NCBI RefSeq assembly: GCF_009797025.1 | Contig: NZ_CP047027.1 | Coordinates: 1,302,001-1,366,000, forward strand | Source: Cellulophaga sp. L1A9 | GTDB taxonomy: Bacteria > Bacteroidota > Bacteroidia > Flavobacteriales > Flavobacteriaceae | Reading direction: 5' to 3' | DNA length: 64,000 nucleotides | Shown: positions 34,835 through 44,378 of the stretch, one piece after another | Position numbering within the stretch: position 1 is the stretch's first letter | How the letters are laid out: every line of letters begins with the position of its first letter | The notes under the pieces: model-generated | Databases searched by the model: none | Told to the model about the DNA's origin: nothing | The model's input: the letters and a program-made list of their open reading frames with translations, nothing else | Translations under genes and position numbers: made by a program

Positions 34835-34896
34835 AAATTATTGAAAATATAACAGACCACCTTATTTTTAGATAAAAAATTATTAAAAATATAACA
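34835..34896. repeat. Direct repeat upstream of pckA
   Basis: AAATTATTGAAAATATAACA (34835-34854) and AAATTATTAAAAATATAACA (34877-34896) differ at one of 20 positions and start 42 bp apart, about four helical turns. A shorter AAATATAACA follows near 34918. They lie in the region just upstream of pckA and could be activator or repressor sites. The AT-richness makes chance more plausible than for a mixed-base repeat. Confidence 0.45.
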
Positions 34897-34927
34897 AAGC
34901 CCTTTAGTTTTTCAATTAAATATAACA

Positions 34928-35308
34928 TTAGTCCTTCAGAAAGCGAATTCCGAAATAGCCCCAACCTAAAATTAGACACAAACCACCTATTGGAGTCACA
35001 AATCCTATGGTTTTAAAATCAAATCCCGTTAAAGTGTTGGTTGCCAGTAGATAAATAGAAAAAGAAAACAGAAATATTCCCGCAGTAAACAACCCGTAGA
35101 TTATTTTTTTCTTTGCAGCAGGTATTTTATTTACACTACCTAGCACCAATAATACTATGGCATGATACATTTGATAGGTAACTCCTGTATTAAATGTAGC
35201 TATAGACTCGGGAGAAATAAGATTTTTTAAACCGTGAGCCCCAAAAGCACCAAATACCACTGCAAGGGTACCAAATAAAATTCCTGTACTAAAAATTGTT
35301 TTGTTCAT
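34928..35308 (-). CDS. DUF423 membrane protein (YgdD-like)
   Basis: The 126-residue protein has four hydrophobic helices and the DUF423 opening 'LAVVFGAFGAHGLKNLI', then 'NTGVTYQMYHAIVLLVLG' and a C-terminal 'TPIGGLCLILGW'. The family is widespread and without known function. It is monocistronic and divergent from the saccharopine-dehydrogenase-like gene. Confidence 0.88.
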   Translation of the reverse strand: MNKTIFSTGILFGTLAVVFGAFGAHGLKNLISPESIATFNTGVTYQMYHAIVLLVLGSVNKIPAAKKKIIYGLFTAGIFLFSFSIYLLATNTLTGFDFKTIGFVTPIGGLCLILGWGYFGIRFLKD

Positions 35309-35380
35309 AACTAAAATGATTGTTATTTTTACATATATAACAAATGTGATTTTTAAATGTCACGATAAAGATACAAAACT

Positions 35381-36754
35381 ATGCTGCGAAAAATTCTAAT
35401 TATTGGTGCTGGCAAGTCCACATCATACTTATTAGATTACTTTTTAGAAAAAGCAATTGAAGAACGATTACATGTTATTATTGCAGATTTATTTCCTGAG
35501 AATATTCCTGCTAAATTTAAGAGTCACTCTAATTTCAGTGTTATAAAGTTAGACATCTTCAATACAGAAGAACGCCAAAAAGCAATACAAGAAGTAGACA
35601 TCGTTGTATCTATGTTACCAGCACATATGCACATCAACATAGCCAAAGACTGCATAAATTACAGCAAACACTTAGTAACCGCTTCTTATGTTAGTGATGA
35701 AATAAAAACTTTAGACCAAGAAGCAAAAGACAAAGGACTTGTATTTATGAATGAAGTTGGCCTTGATCCAGGAATAGATCATATGAGCGCCATGCAAATC
35801 ATCGATCGCATTAAAAAGAAAGGTGGTAAAATGTTGCTGTTTGAATCTTTTACGGGAGGATTGGTAGCCCCTGAAAGCGATAACAATTTATGGAATTATA
35901 AATTTACATGGAATCCTAGAAACGTTGTTGTTGCCGGACAAGGAGGAACCGCACAGTTTATACAAGAAGGAACGTATAAATACATTCCATATCATAAATT
36001 ATTCAGACGAACCGAGTTTGTAAATATAAAGGGATACGGCAAATTTGAAGTCTATGCCAATAGAGACTCCTTAAAATATCGCGAAGCTTACGGTCTTAAT
36101 GACATTCTTACACTATATAGAGGTACCATGAGACGTGTCGGATTCTCTAAAGCATGGAATATGTTTGTTCAATTAGGTCTAACGGATGACAGTTACACCA
36201 TTGAAAACTCTGAAGGAATGACCAATAGAGAATTTGTTAATTTATTTTTACCTTATTCTCCCACAGATTCAGTGGAATTGAAACTTAGATATTATCTAAA
36301 AATAGATCAAGATGATATTATGTGGGATAAATTAGAAGAGCTTAATTTATTTAATTCTGACAAAAAAATAGCCCTTAAAAATGCAACACCTGCACAAATA
36401 TTACAAAATATACTTGAAGATAGCTGGACCCTTGCGGAAGATGATAAAGATATGATTGTAATGTATCATAAGTTTGGCTATGAACTAAATGGTACTAAAA
36501 AACAGATTGATGCGAACATGGTGGTTATTGGAGAAAACAGAACCCACACCGCTATGGCTAAAACAGTAGGCTTACCCGTTGCCATTGCCACACTATTAAT
36601 TTTAAATAAAAAGATTACACGTCCAGGTATTCAAATTCCAATGCATGAAGAGGTATACACCCCTATTCTAAAAGAATTAGAAGCCTACGGAATTATATTT
36701 AATGAAGAAGAAGTTCCCTATTTAGGATACAATCCAAATACAGTAGCTAGTTAA
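35381..36754 (+). CDS. Saccharopine dehydrogenase-like protein
   Basis: The 457-residue protein has an N-terminal Rossmann domain ('ILIIGAGKSTSYLLDYFLE') and the saccharopine dehydrogenase pattern 'FMNEVGLDPGIDHMSAMQII', 'ESFTGGLVAPESDNN', 'NPRNVVVAGQGGTAQF' and 'KTVGLPVAIATLLIL'. It probably acts in lysine degradation, cleaving saccharopine with NAD(P), but no lysine-ketoglutarate reductase gene is adjacent. An Lrp/AsnC regulator follows after 49 bases and may control it. Confidence 0.88.
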   Translation: MLRKILIIGAGKSTSYLLDYFLEKAIEERLHVIIADLFPENIPAKFKSHSNFSVIKLDIFNTEERQKAIQEVDIVVSMLPAHMHINIAKDCINYSKHLVTASYVSDEIKTLDQEAKDKGLVFMNEVGLDPGIDHMSAMQIIDRIKKKGGKMLLFESFTGGLVAPESDNNLWNYKFTWNPRNVVVAGQGGTAQFIQEGTYKYIPYHKLFRRTEFVNIKGYGKFEVYANRDSLKYREAYGLNDILTLYRGTMRRVGFSKAWNMFVQLGLTDDSYTIENSEGMTNREFVNLFLPYSPTDSVELKLRYYLKIDQDDIMWDKLEELNLFNSDKKIALKNATPAQILQNILEDSWTLAEDDKDMIVMYHKFGYELNGTKKQIDANMVVIGENRTHTAMAKTVGLPVAIATLLILNKKITRPGIQIPMHEEVYTPILKELEAYGIIFNEEEVPYLGYNPNTVAS

Positions 36755-36803
36755 TAATTGAAACTAAATAACTATATTTCATTTTAATTTGAAACAGTTA
36801 CAG

Positions 36804-37274
36804 ATGAAATCAGCTAAAGAAAGTGTGAAAATTGACGGAATTGACAAAAAAATATTACGTTTTTTAATGGCTGATGCCCGTAAACCTGTACTAGAAATAG
36901 CTAGGAATATTGGTATTTCTGGTGCTGCGATTCATCAAAGACTCCGAAAATTAGAAAACTCTGGCCTTATTGCAGGATCTAAATTTGTAATCAATCCAAA
37001 AGTTCTAGGCTTTTCTACCATGGCTTATATTGGTATCTATTTAGACAAGGCTATGAGTAACCCTGTTGCTGTTAAAGAATTAGAGAAGATCCCTGAAATA
37101 CTTGAATGCCATTACACCACTGGAAACTGGTCTATTTTAATTAAAGTGTTGTGTAGAGACAATGAGCATTTAATGCAGGTTTTAAACAACAATATTCAAC
37201 AAATAGATGGCGTATCTAGAACAGAAACATTTATTTCTCTTGATCAACAAATAGAGCGACAAATAACCATTTAA
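36804..37274 (+). CDS. Lrp/AsnC-family transcriptional regulator
   Basis: The 156-residue regulator has an N-terminal helix-turn-helix ('DGIDKKILRFLMADARKPVL', 'IGISGAAIHQRLRKLENSGLI') and a C-terminal RAM ligand-binding domain ('ECHYTTGNWSILIKVLCRD'). Such proteins sense amino acids. I use the ATG at 36804; a TTG at 36789 would add five residues. It sits behind the saccharopine-dehydrogenase-like gene, which hints at lysine-related control. Confidence 0.9.
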   Translation: MKSAKESVKIDGIDKKILRFLMADARKPVLEIARNIGISGAAIHQRLRKLENSGLIAGSKFVINPKVLGFSTMAYIGIYLDKAMSNPVAVKELEKIPEILECHYTTGNWSILIKVLCRDNEHLMQVLNNNIQQIDGVSRTETFISLDQQIERQITI

Positions 37275-37285
37275 AGGTTTCAATT

Positions 37286-37804
37286 TTGAAAATAAAAAAG
37301 CTTAACTACAGTATCCTTTGTTTATTATTCCTATTTTTTTCATGTAAAGAGGAATTAAAATGCGATAGTTTGATGGCTAATTTAGGGATTCGAAAAGAAC
37401 TCACGAAGATACATGCCAAAGAAAAAGCTTTTTTTAAGTTATTCGAAATAGATAATCCCACTAATATATTACGAGAACTTTTTAATACAAAAACGAAGAT
37501 CCATACTGTAAAAACACTTCCGAATGCAGCTACAGAAACTTGTCATTGCGAAGCACGGTTATCTATAACCTATGATGACAAAACAAAAGCGGCAATTTTA
37601 AAGAAGATAGCCCCCCAAATGCACCCATTATTCAACAGCTATTTTGATGAATTTGTCTCTGAAAGTAGTATTGAATATGAGTTCTCAAATCCTTCGAAAA
37701 ACATTTTTGATGTGAAAATCATAGAAAGCAATGAAGAAGAACTTGTAAGAAGCATTATGTATTTTATTCGCTTGCACAAGTACGAACAAGCTGCAAAAAA
37801 GTAA
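37286..37804 (+). CDS. Lipoprotein of unknown function (TTG start)
   Basis: The 172-residue protein starts with TTG: no ATG precedes the signal peptide, and the hydrophobic stretch with lipobox 'FFSC' (Cys20) is needed for export. The body is helical with 'CHCEARLSITYDDKTKAAIL' near 85-105 and a C-terminal helix. No family is recognised. It follows the Lrp-type gene after 11 bases and is probably co-transcribed, then a terminator follows. Confidence 0.7.
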   Translation: MKIKKLNYSILCLLFLFFSCKEELKCDSLMANLGIRKELTKIHAKEKAFFKLFEIDNPTNILRELFNTKTKIHTVKTLPNAATETCHCEARLSITYDDKTKAAILKKIAPQMHPLFNSYFDEFVSESSIEYEFSNPSKNIFDVKIIESNEEELVRSIMYFIRLHKYEQAAKK

Positions 37805-37810
37805 ACAAAA

Positions 37811-37836
37811 AAAAGCTCCTAACTTAAGGAGCTTTT
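37811..37836. terminator. Bidirectional terminator
   Basis: AAAAGCTCCT (37811-37820) pairs with AGGAGCTTTT (37827-37836) with a short loop. It lies between the lipoprotein gene and the convergent metallopeptidase gene. Confidence 0.88.
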
Positions 37837-37859
37837 ATATTATTTACTAAAAAGTAAGA

Positions 37860-38555
37860 TTATCTTCTACCTCCAAAAACTTGTAAAGCCCAATACGCAA
37901 GTGTAGCAACTGAACCAATAGCTGCAACTAAATAGGTTCTAGCAGCCCATTTTAAAGCATCTTCTGCACCTGCATACTCTTGTGGAGCTAGCATATTTGT
38001 TTTCTTTAACCATGCCAAGGCACGATGACTCGCATCATATTCTACAGGCAACGTAACCAAACTAAATATTGTAGCAAAACTCATCATAACCAAACCTGCA
38101 ACTGCAACATAATACCCAAATCCAAATCCTGCAGCAGCACCTAACATTAGTCCACCAAAAACAACCCACATAGACATACTAGAGGTAACATTTACTATAG
38201 GAACTAAATTAGACCTTAAACCCAACCATCGATATGCTTGTGCGTGTTGTACCGCATGACCACATTCGTGAGCAGCCACTGCTGCGGCAGAAGCATTACG
38301 CTGATTATATACACCTTCACTTAAATTTACTGTTTTGTTAGCAGGGTTGTAATGGTCTGTTAACATTCCTGGCGTTGAAATTACTTTTACATCACGAATA
38401 CCATTATCCGCTAGCATTTTTTCAGCAATTTCTGCACCGCTCATCCCATTGCGTAAATGAACTTTTGAATATTGCTCAAATTTGCTCTTCAGCTTCCTGC
38501 TTACTAACCAACTAATTAATGCAATCCCTCCTATTAATATATAATATCCGAACAT
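37860..38555 (-). CDS. Membrane zinc metallopeptidase (Zn_peptidase_2 type)
   Basis: The 231-residue membrane protein has the zinc motif HExxH in 'AAVAAHECGHAVQHAQAYRW' (about 92-111), an N-terminal anchor helix and three further hydrophobic helices. The opening 'MFGYYILIGGIALISWLVS' and 'MLTDHYNPANKTVNLSEGVY' are typical of this YugP-like family. Substrates are unknown; it may act in membrane-protein quality control. It stands alone. Confidence 0.9.
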   Translation of the reverse strand: MFGYYILIGGIALISWLVSRKLKSKFEQYSKVHLRNGMSGAEIAEKMLADNGIRDVKVISTPGMLTDHYNPANKTVNLSEGVYNQRNASAAAVAAHECGHAVQHAQAYRWLGLRSNLVPIVNVTSSMSMWVVFGGLMLGAAAGFGFGYYVAVAGLVMMSFATIFSLVTLPVEYDASHRALAWLKKTNMLAPQEYAGAEDALKWAARTYLVAAIGSVATLAYWALQVFGGRR

Positions 38556-38615
38556 AATTTTTTTATTTTAATACTTTAAATATAGCAAAGTTTCTCTGCT
38601 ACATACTAATAACGC

Positions 38616-38672
38616 AAAAATCCCGCCAAAATTTTCCAACACGTAAATGCGGAAAATTTGGCAGGATTTTTA
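38616..38672 (-). terminator. Terminator of the alanine dehydrogenase gene
   Basis: The arm of 22 bases at 38616-38637 (AAAAATCCCGCC then AAAATTTTCC) pairs with 38651-38672 with one bulge and one mismatch. On the minus strand it ends in a T-run and lies 26 bases after the ald stop. Confidence 0.85.
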
Positions 38673-38697
38673 AATTAATGCTTTGAGCTAGGTTAAC

Positions 38698-39789
38698 TTA
38701 TGATGCCCAATCAAATGCTTCTATAATTTCTTTGTAAACTACTTCTCCTTCAGAAATATTTAAACCTTTCTGTAATCCTGGATCAGAAGCTAATGCTTTT
38801 TTCCAACCCAAATTAGCAATCTTAATAGCGTAAGCTGTAGTTACATTCGTAAGCGCTATAGTAGATGTGTAAGGTACCGCTCCTGGCATATTTGCTACAG
38901 AATAATGTACAATCTCATCGATAATATAAATAGGATCTTCGTGAGTTGTAGGTCTTGTAGTTTCTACACAACCCCCTTGATCTACCGCTACATCAACAAT
39001 AACAGCACCAGATTTCATGGTTTTAAGCATGTCTCTAGTAATTAAATTAGGTGCTTTCTTTCCTTTTAGTAAGACACCACCAATAATTAAATCATGTGTT
39101 TGTACAAATTCTCTAATATTATACTCATTAGAGAATAAGGTAGTACAATTATTTGGCAAAACATCATTTGCATAACGTAGTCGTTTCATGTCAACATCTA
39201 GGATGGTAACCTGAGCACCTAAACCAGATGCCATTTTAGCAGCTTGCATTCCTACCACACCTGCACCAAGTATTAAAACCTTTCCTGGGGGTACTCCTGG
39301 CACACCACCAAGTAAAAGGCCACGACCCTTTACAGGCTTCTCTAAATACTTTGCTCCTTGTTGGATAGACATTCTACCTGCAACTTCAGACATAGGTGTT
39401 AATAACGGCAAACCACCATCTCTATCTTCAACTGTTTCATAAGCAATACAAACAGCACCACTAGCAATCATTGCTTTAGTTAATGGTTCACTTGAAGCAA
39501 AATGGAAATAAGTGAAAACAATTTGTCCTTTTTTAATAAGACTGTATTCTTCCTCAATAGGTTCTTTTACTTTAACAATCATTTCAGCGATAGCATATAC
39601 CTCTTCAATTGTATCAAGAATTGTAGCCCCAGCCTCAATATAAGTTTCATCTATGAAACCACTATTATCTCCTGCCGTTGACTGTACGAATACTTCATGG
39701 TTGTTTTTCACTAGTTCAAAAACACCACCTGGAGTCATACCTACACGACTCTCATTGTTTTTAATTTCCTTAGGGATACCTATTTTCAT
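38698..39789 (-). CDS. ald: Alanine dehydrogenase
   Basis: This NAD-dependent enzyme interconverts alanine and pyruvate plus ammonia. The 363-residue protein opens with '[20 protein letters not shown]', has '[16 protein letters not shown]', the Rossmann motif '[21 protein letters not shown]' shortened to its core GAGVVG, '[19 protein letters not shown]' and '[18 protein letters not shown]'. It is somewhat shorter than the 371-398 residues of many homologues but complete at both ends. Upstream is an AT-rich spacer with an ATCTGCA/TGCAGAT inverted repeat in the presumed leader. Confidence 0.95.
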   Translation of the reverse strand: MKIGIPKEIKNNESRVGMTPGGVFELVKNNHEVFVQSTAGDNSGFIDETYIEAGATILDTIEEVYAIAEMIVKVKEPIEEEYSLIKKGQIVFTYFHFASSEPLTKAMIASGAVCIAYETVEDRDGGLPLLTPMSEVAGRMSIQQGAKYLEKPVKGRGLLLGGVPGVPPGKVLILGAGVVGMQAAKMASGLGAQVTILDVDMKRLRYANDVLPNNCTTLFSNEYNIREFVQTHDLIIGGVLLKGKKAPNLITRDMLKTMKSGAVIVDVAVDQGGCVETTRPTTHEDPIYIIDEIVHYSVANMPGAVPYTSTIALTNVTTAYAIKIANLGWKKALASDPGLQKGLNISEGEVVYKEIIEAFDWAS

Positions 39790-40209
39790 TTGCTTTATTT
39801 ATTAGAACTTTCGTTTAAAAAGAAAAATATCTGCATAAAAATGAATTTGTTTATCAGATTCCTGCAGATCACATTTATAAAAAAACAAACTAAAAAAGAC
39901 AAAGGCAAATCTTAAGTTTATTCAACAAACAAATTAATTCGCCAATGTCAATTTTAATTATAATTAGTCGCGTCAAATTTGCCACAAATAGTTATAATAA
40001 AAAAACAAAAACCATTAAAATTGTGATGGTTTAACTAAAATTCAAACTTTTAACAATAAGCCCTGTATTGTTTTGTCAAAATAATAAAAATGATGCTTAA
40101 AATTCAGATTATGGAATAAAGTGTTACATAATTATCAACCTTAAACAAACTAGGAAGAATAAACACCAATCTACTGCATTTACTACTGTAGATTAGTGTT
40201 CAACCAAAA
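39790..40209. other. 420-bp AT-rich spacer between ald and leuS
   Basis: No gene is seen. It contains the ald leader with ATCTGCA/TGCAGAT arms near 39829 and 39870, a 7-bp hairpin AAACCAT/ATGGTTT (40009-40032) and the leuS 3' hairpin at 40162-40200. Nothing else stands out. Confidence 0.5.
40162..40200 (-). terminator. Hairpin behind leuS
   Basis: AACACCAATCTAC (40162-40174) pairs with GTAGATTAGTGTT (40188-40200) with one mismatch. It lies ten bases after the leuS stop. The sequence beyond the stem on the minus strand is only moderately T-rich (TTATTCTT). Confidence 0.55.
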
Positions 40210-43185
40210 TTACCCTACTATATTTATAATTTTACCAGGAACGATGATCACCTTTTTAGGGGCTCTTCCGGCTAATTGTTGTATTGTTTTTTCATGCGCC
40301 ATTACTGCTTCTTCTATTTGATCCTTTGTAAAATCCATAGGAAGCTCTAATTTGAAACGCATTTTCCCGTTAAAAGAAACCGGATATTCTTTACTACTTT
40401 CTACCAAGTGCGATGCTTCAAATTTTGGAAAAGGAGCGGTAGAAATAGATGCTGTATGTCCTAATTTACTCCATAACTCTTCAGCAATATGTGGTGCATA
40501 AGGCGATACCAATACAATTAACGCTTCTAAAACTTCTCTACTTGTACATTTCTGAGCAGACAGTTCATTCACTGCAATCATAAAGGTAGATACGGAAGTA
40601 TTGAAAGAGAAGTTTTCGATATCTTCTTCTACTTTCTTAATAGTTTTATGTAAGGTCTTAAGGTCCTCCCCCGACCCCTCCGAAGGAAGGGAGTTTGTGA
40701 CGTAAAACGCTCCATTTTCTCCAGAATGATACAAACGCCATAATTTTTTAAGAAAACCATGCGTACCTGTAATACCAGCCGTATTCCAAGGCTTAGATTG
40801 TTCTAATGGGCCTAAAAACATCTCATACAAACGTAAACTGTCTGCTCCGTAATCTACACAAATACTATCCGGACTTACCACATTGTATTTAGATTTGGAC
40901 ATTTTTTCTACTTCGCGAGAAACTTTAAAAACCCCATCTTCTTCAGTGATAAATTCCGCACCAGCGTATTCTGACCTCCAATTTTTAAATCCTTCGATAT
41001 CCAATTCATCCGAAGCATTTACTAATGAAACGTCTGCATGAATTTTTTGAATTTTATAAAGTAATTTACTTTCAGTTTTATCATCCTGAAAAGTAATTTT
41101 CATTAAATCTTTTATTTGATAACCATATATACTTGATATTTCATCTTCTAATGGAAAATTTCCTGGAATTAATTTTTTTGGAATAAAAATAGCCTTTTTG
41201 TCTAATGTATGTATTCTATAAACAAAAGCACTTGTCCCTGTAATCATTCCTTGATTGATGAGTTTTTTAGCAAACTCGTTTTTAGGAACCACGCCTTTAT
41301 CAAACAAGAATTTTTGCCAGAAACGCGCATATAATAAATGCCCCGTAGCGTGCTCACTACCACCAATATATAAATCTACATCTTGCCAGTAGTTAATGGC
41401 ATCCTCCGAAAATATAGTCTCCGTATTGTTCGGATCCATATAGCGGTTAAAATAAAAACTACTCCCCGCCCAGCCTGGCATGGTATTTAATTCTAATTCC
41501 CCTCCTAGCCTCCCCGAAGGAGAGGAACTATTAAATTCTTCTTCTGAAACTACTTTCCCTTCGTCACCATACTGCAACCAGTACCATTCTTTAGCATTCC
41601 CCAAAGGTGGCTCACCAGTTTCTGTAGGCAGGTATTTATCTACTTCTGGCAATGCCAATGGAAGAAATTTACTATCTAACATTTGCGGCATTCCATCTAC
41701 ATAATACACTGGAAAAGGTTCTCCCCAATACCGTTGTCTGCTAAAAACAGCATCGCGCAAGCGGTAGTTAATTTTCCCTTTTCCTTGTCCTATTTTTTCC
41801 AATTCATAAATCGCCAATTTCATGGCTTTCTTATACGGCAATCCGTTTAAGAAATCAGAATTAGCAATTACGGTTTTATCTTTATCTGCATGCGCTTCTT
41901 CAGAAATATCTACCCCTTCAAATACATTAGGAATAGCTATGTTGAATTTCTTAGCAAAATCATAATCACGCTGATCACCACAAGGTACTGCCATAACAGC
42001 TCCTGTTCCGTAACCTGCTAACACGTAATCCCCAATCCAAATTGGCACTGGCTCTTGGGTAAAAGGGTGTTCTGCATAAGACCCTGTAAAAGCCCCTGAA
42101 ATAGTTTTTACATCTGCCATACGTTCACGTTCACTACGTTTTGCAGTGGCTTCTATATACGCTTCAACCTCCGCTTTTTGCTCAGGAGTGGTTATTTTAG
42201 CCACCAACTCATGCTCTGGCGCTAAAGTCATAAAAGAAACTCCAAAAATAGTATCAGGGCGAGTGGTAAAAACATCAATCCGATGAGATTGCTTCGCTTC
42301 GCTCGCAATAACATTGAAGACCGCTGATGCTCCTTGACTTCTCCCAATCCAATTGGTCTGTGAATCTTTAAGCGGTTGTGGCCAATCTACTGTTGTTAAA
42401 TCATCTAACAAACGCTGTGCATAAGCAGAAATACGCATGCTCCACTGTGTCATTTTTTTACGAATAACAGGGTGACCTCCGCGTTCTGATACGCCATTGA
42501 CAATCTCATCATTAGCCAATACAGTACCTAATCCAGGACACCAGTTTACTTCAGTATCTGCCAAATAGGTAAGTCGGTATTGCAACAGTATTTCTTGTTG
42601 CTCTTTTGTATCAAAAGCATACCACTCTTCTGCTGTAAAAGCTATAATATCTTCATCAGAAACTGCATTTACCGTCGCATTTCCTTCTTTCTCAAAAAGC
42701 GCGGTTAACGTAGCAATGTCTTCTGCCTTATTCGTATCATTATTATACCAAGAGTTGAACAACTGGATAAAAATCCACTGGGTCCATTTGTAATACTCCG
42801 GAGTAGAGGTACGCACTTCACGGCTCCAATCAAAAGAAAAACCAATTTTATCCAATTGGTCTCTATATCTAGCAATATTTGTTTCTGTAGTAATTGCAGG
42901 ATGCTGTCCTGTTTGGATAGCATATTGTTCTGCGGGTAAGCCAAAAGAATCATATCCCATGGGATGCAATACATTAAACCCTTTATGCCTTTTATAACGT
43001 GCATAAATATCACTAGCAATATACCCTAACGGATGCCCAACATGCAGTCCTGCCCCTGAAGGATAAGGAAACATGTCTAACACATAAAACTTTTCTTTAT
43101 CAGAATTGTTTTCTGCTTTAAACGTTTGGTTTTCTGCCCAATATTTTTGCCATTTGGCTTCAATTTCTGTGAAATCGTAGTTCAT
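40210..43185 (-). CDS. leuS: Leucyl-tRNA synthetase
   Basis: The 991-residue class I enzyme charges tRNA-Leu. It has HIGH as 'PSGAGLHVGHPLGYIASD' (near 42-60), the CP1 editing domain with 'TTRPDTIFGVSFMTLAPEH', 'ELNTMPGWAGSSFYF' and KMSKS as 'EKMSKSKYNVVSPD'. It is longer than many bacterial LeuS. Part of the excess is the Bacteroidota insertion around 'GTSAFVYRI'. The rest includes three short peptides encoded by GC-rich repeat-like DNA: 'NVIASEAKQSH' near 291-301, 'SSPSGRLGGEL' near 552-562 and 'NSLPSEGSGED' near 831-841. The frame stays open throughout and all catalytic motifs are intact. Confidence 0.96.
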   Translation of the reverse strand: MNYDFTEIEAKWQKYWAENQTFKAENNSDKEKFYVLDMFPYPSGAGLHVGHPLGYIASDIYARYKRHKGFNVLHPMGYDSFGLPAEQYAIQTGQHPAITTETNIARYRDQLDKIGFSFDWSREVRTSTPEYYKWTQWIFIQLFNSWYNNDTNKAEDIATLTALFEKEGNATVNAVSDEDIIAFTAEEWYAFDTKEQQEILLQYRLTYLADTEVNWCPGLGTVLANDEIVNGVSERGGHPVIRKKMTQWSMRISAYAQRLLDDLTTVDWPQPLKDSQTNWIGRSQGASAVFNVIASEAKQSHRIDVFTTRPDTIFGVSFMTLAPEHELVAKITTPEQKAEVEAYIEATAKRSERERMADVKTISGAFTGSYAEHPFTQEPVPIWIGDYVLAGYGTGAVMAVPCGDQRDYDFAKKFNIAIPNVFEGVDISEEAHADKDKTVIANSDFLNGLPYKKAMKLAIYELEKIGQGKGKINYRLRDAVFSRQRYWGEPFPVYYVDGMPQMLDSKFLPLALPEVDKYLPTETGEPPLGNAKEWYWLQYGDEGKVVSEEEFNSSSPSGRLGGELELNTMPGWAGSSFYFNRYMDPNNTETIFSEDAINYWQDVDLYIGGSEHATGHLLYARFWQKFLFDKGVVPKNEFAKKLINQGMITGTSAFVYRIHTLDKKAIFIPKKLIPGNFPLEDEISSIYGYQIKDLMKITFQDDKTESKLLYKIQKIHADVSLVNASDELDIEGFKNWRSEYAGAEFITEEDGVFKVSREVEKMSKSKYNVVSPDSICVDYGADSLRLYEMFLGPLEQSKPWNTAGITGTHGFLKKLWRLYHSGENGAFYVTNSLPSEGSGEDLKTLHKTIKKVEEDIENFSFNTSVSTFMIAVNELSAQKCTSREVLEALIVLVSPYAPHIAEELWSKLGHTASISTAPFPKFEASHLVESSKEYPVSFNGKMRFKLELPMDFTKDQIEEAVMAHEKTIQQLAGRAPKKVIIVPGKIINIVG
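40661..40692. repeat. GC-rich repeat unit inside leuS (C-terminal linker)
   Basis: This 32-base C/G-rich block contains CCCCTCCGAAGGAAGGGAG and is an imperfect palindrome around CCTCCGAAGG. It encodes 'NSLPSEGSGED' in LeuS. Its layout matches the unit at 41498-41529, so both appear to belong to one family of short dispersed elements. Confidence 0.65.
41498..41529. repeat. GC-rich repeat unit inside leuS (before ELNTMPGWAGSS)
   Basis: This 32-base block contains CCTAGCCTCCCCGAAGGAGA in AT-rich surroundings and encodes 'SSPSGRLGGEL'. It shares the arrangement of C-blocks, CGAAGGA and G-blocks with the unit at 40661-40692. It is positioned in a surface loop just before a conserved catalytic-domain motif. 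Confidence 0.65.
42285..42312. repeat. REP-like unit inside the leuS editing domain
   Basis: The block reads GAGATTGCTTCGCTTCGCTC and then GCAATAAC; on the minus strand it encodes 'VIASEAKQS', a peptide that I recognise as the translated signature of a widespread short GC-rich repeat. It interrupts the segment between 'NWIGRSQGASAVF' and 'IDVFTTRPDT' without shifting the frame. Confidence 0.7.
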
Positions 43186-43490
43186 TATATAAAGTTTGTG
43201 TAAACCTGATGGTTTTAATGCGGAGCAAAAATAAGTTTATTATAGGAAAGGGAAAAGATTATAGACGCTTCCCTTTAACAATCGCATAAGAAAAAAGAAT
43301 TTAGACGCTCAAACAACCTCATATAAGTAATAATTTAACTTCTACTAATGATAACCCTTAATTCAAATGACCTTTTTAAGCTCTAAAAGCATCATTTACT
43401 GTAAAAACTAAGATATTATTAGCACAAAATGTTAACAGAGATTTCATATTAAATATACTTTCCTATTTTTACATATCGTTTTCACACATT
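43186..43490. other. 305-bp divergent spacer between leuS and ftsX
   Basis: This AT-rich promoter region serves two divergent essential genes. I see no hairpin, repeat or open frame worth noting and only weak -7-like sequences near 43465-43480. Confidence 0.5.
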
Positions 43491-44369
43491 ATGAGTAAAT
43501 CTTTTGAGCGCTATCAACAACGTAAATTAATATCGAGCTATTTTTCTGTAGTCTTAAGTATAGGTCTTGTGCTTTTTCTATTGGGAATTTTAGGCTTATT
43601 GGTATTAAATACTAAAAAACTAGCCGATCATTTTAAAGAACAAATTACCATCTCTGTCTTTTTAAAAGATAATGCCAAACAGGTTGAAGTAGATCAGCTT
43701 CAGAAAAGCTTAGTTATGGCAGAATATACGAAAGCTGCAACTTACGTTTCTAAAGAAGAAGCTGCAGAACAGCACAGTGAGGATATTGGTGAGAATTTCC
43801 AAGATTTTCTAGGCTACAACCCTTTAAAAAATTCCATTGATGTTCAGTTAAATGCAGATTTTGTAACACCAGAACAACTGGAAGAAATAGCAACGGAAAT
43901 TACTGCTAAAGATTATGTAGAAGAAGTAAGCTATGACAAACCACTAATAGGCTTACTTAATGAAAATGTAAAACGCATTAGCTTCTGGATTTTAGTAGCC
44001 AGCAGTATTTTTACTTTTATTGCTGTTTTATTAATCAACAGTTCTATACGCCTATCTATTTATTCCAAGCGTTTTATTATTAAAACGATGCAAATGGTAG
44101 GTGCTACTAAAGTATTTATTCGCAAACCATTTATTTGGACAAATGTTAAGCTAGGGGTACTAGGTGCTATTTTAGCCATGCTTGCCTTAGCGGGTGTTTT
44201 ATATTATGTAAATGAAAACTTCCCAGAGTTAGGCCTAATGGATGACCCTATTATTCTAGTGATTCTTTTTTCTAGTGTTTTTATTTTAGGCTTGTTAATT
44301 TCACTTATTAGCACCTACTTTGCAACACAACGTTTCTTAAATCTAAGAACAGACGAATTATATTATTAA
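43491..44369 (+). CDS. ftsX: Cell division protein FtsX
   Basis: The 292-residue permease-like protein has one N-terminal helix (about 20-42), an extracellular domain with 'ITISVFLKDNAKQVEVDQL' (about 52-160) and three C-terminal helices, the FtsX topology. With FtsE it relays division signals to cell-wall hydrolases. No ftsE is adjacent, so it must be elsewhere. It heads a plus-strand operon with DUF3098, uppP and truB; spacing to the next gene is nine bases. Confidence 0.92.
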   Translation: MSKSFERYQQRKLISSYFSVVLSIGLVLFLLGILGLLVLNTKKLADHFKEQITISVFLKDNAKQVEVDQLQKSLVMAEYTKAATYVSKEEAAEQHSEDIGENFQDFLGYNPLKNSIDVQLNADFVTPEQLEEIATEITAKDYVEEVSYDKPLIGLLNENVKRISFWILVASSIFTFIAVLLINSSIRLSIYSKRFIIKTMQMVGATKVFIRKPFIWTNVKLGVLGAILAMLALAGVLYYVNENFPELGLMDDPIILVILFSSVFILGLLISLISTYFATQRFLNLRTDELYY

Positions 44370-44378
44370 ATTTGCAGC

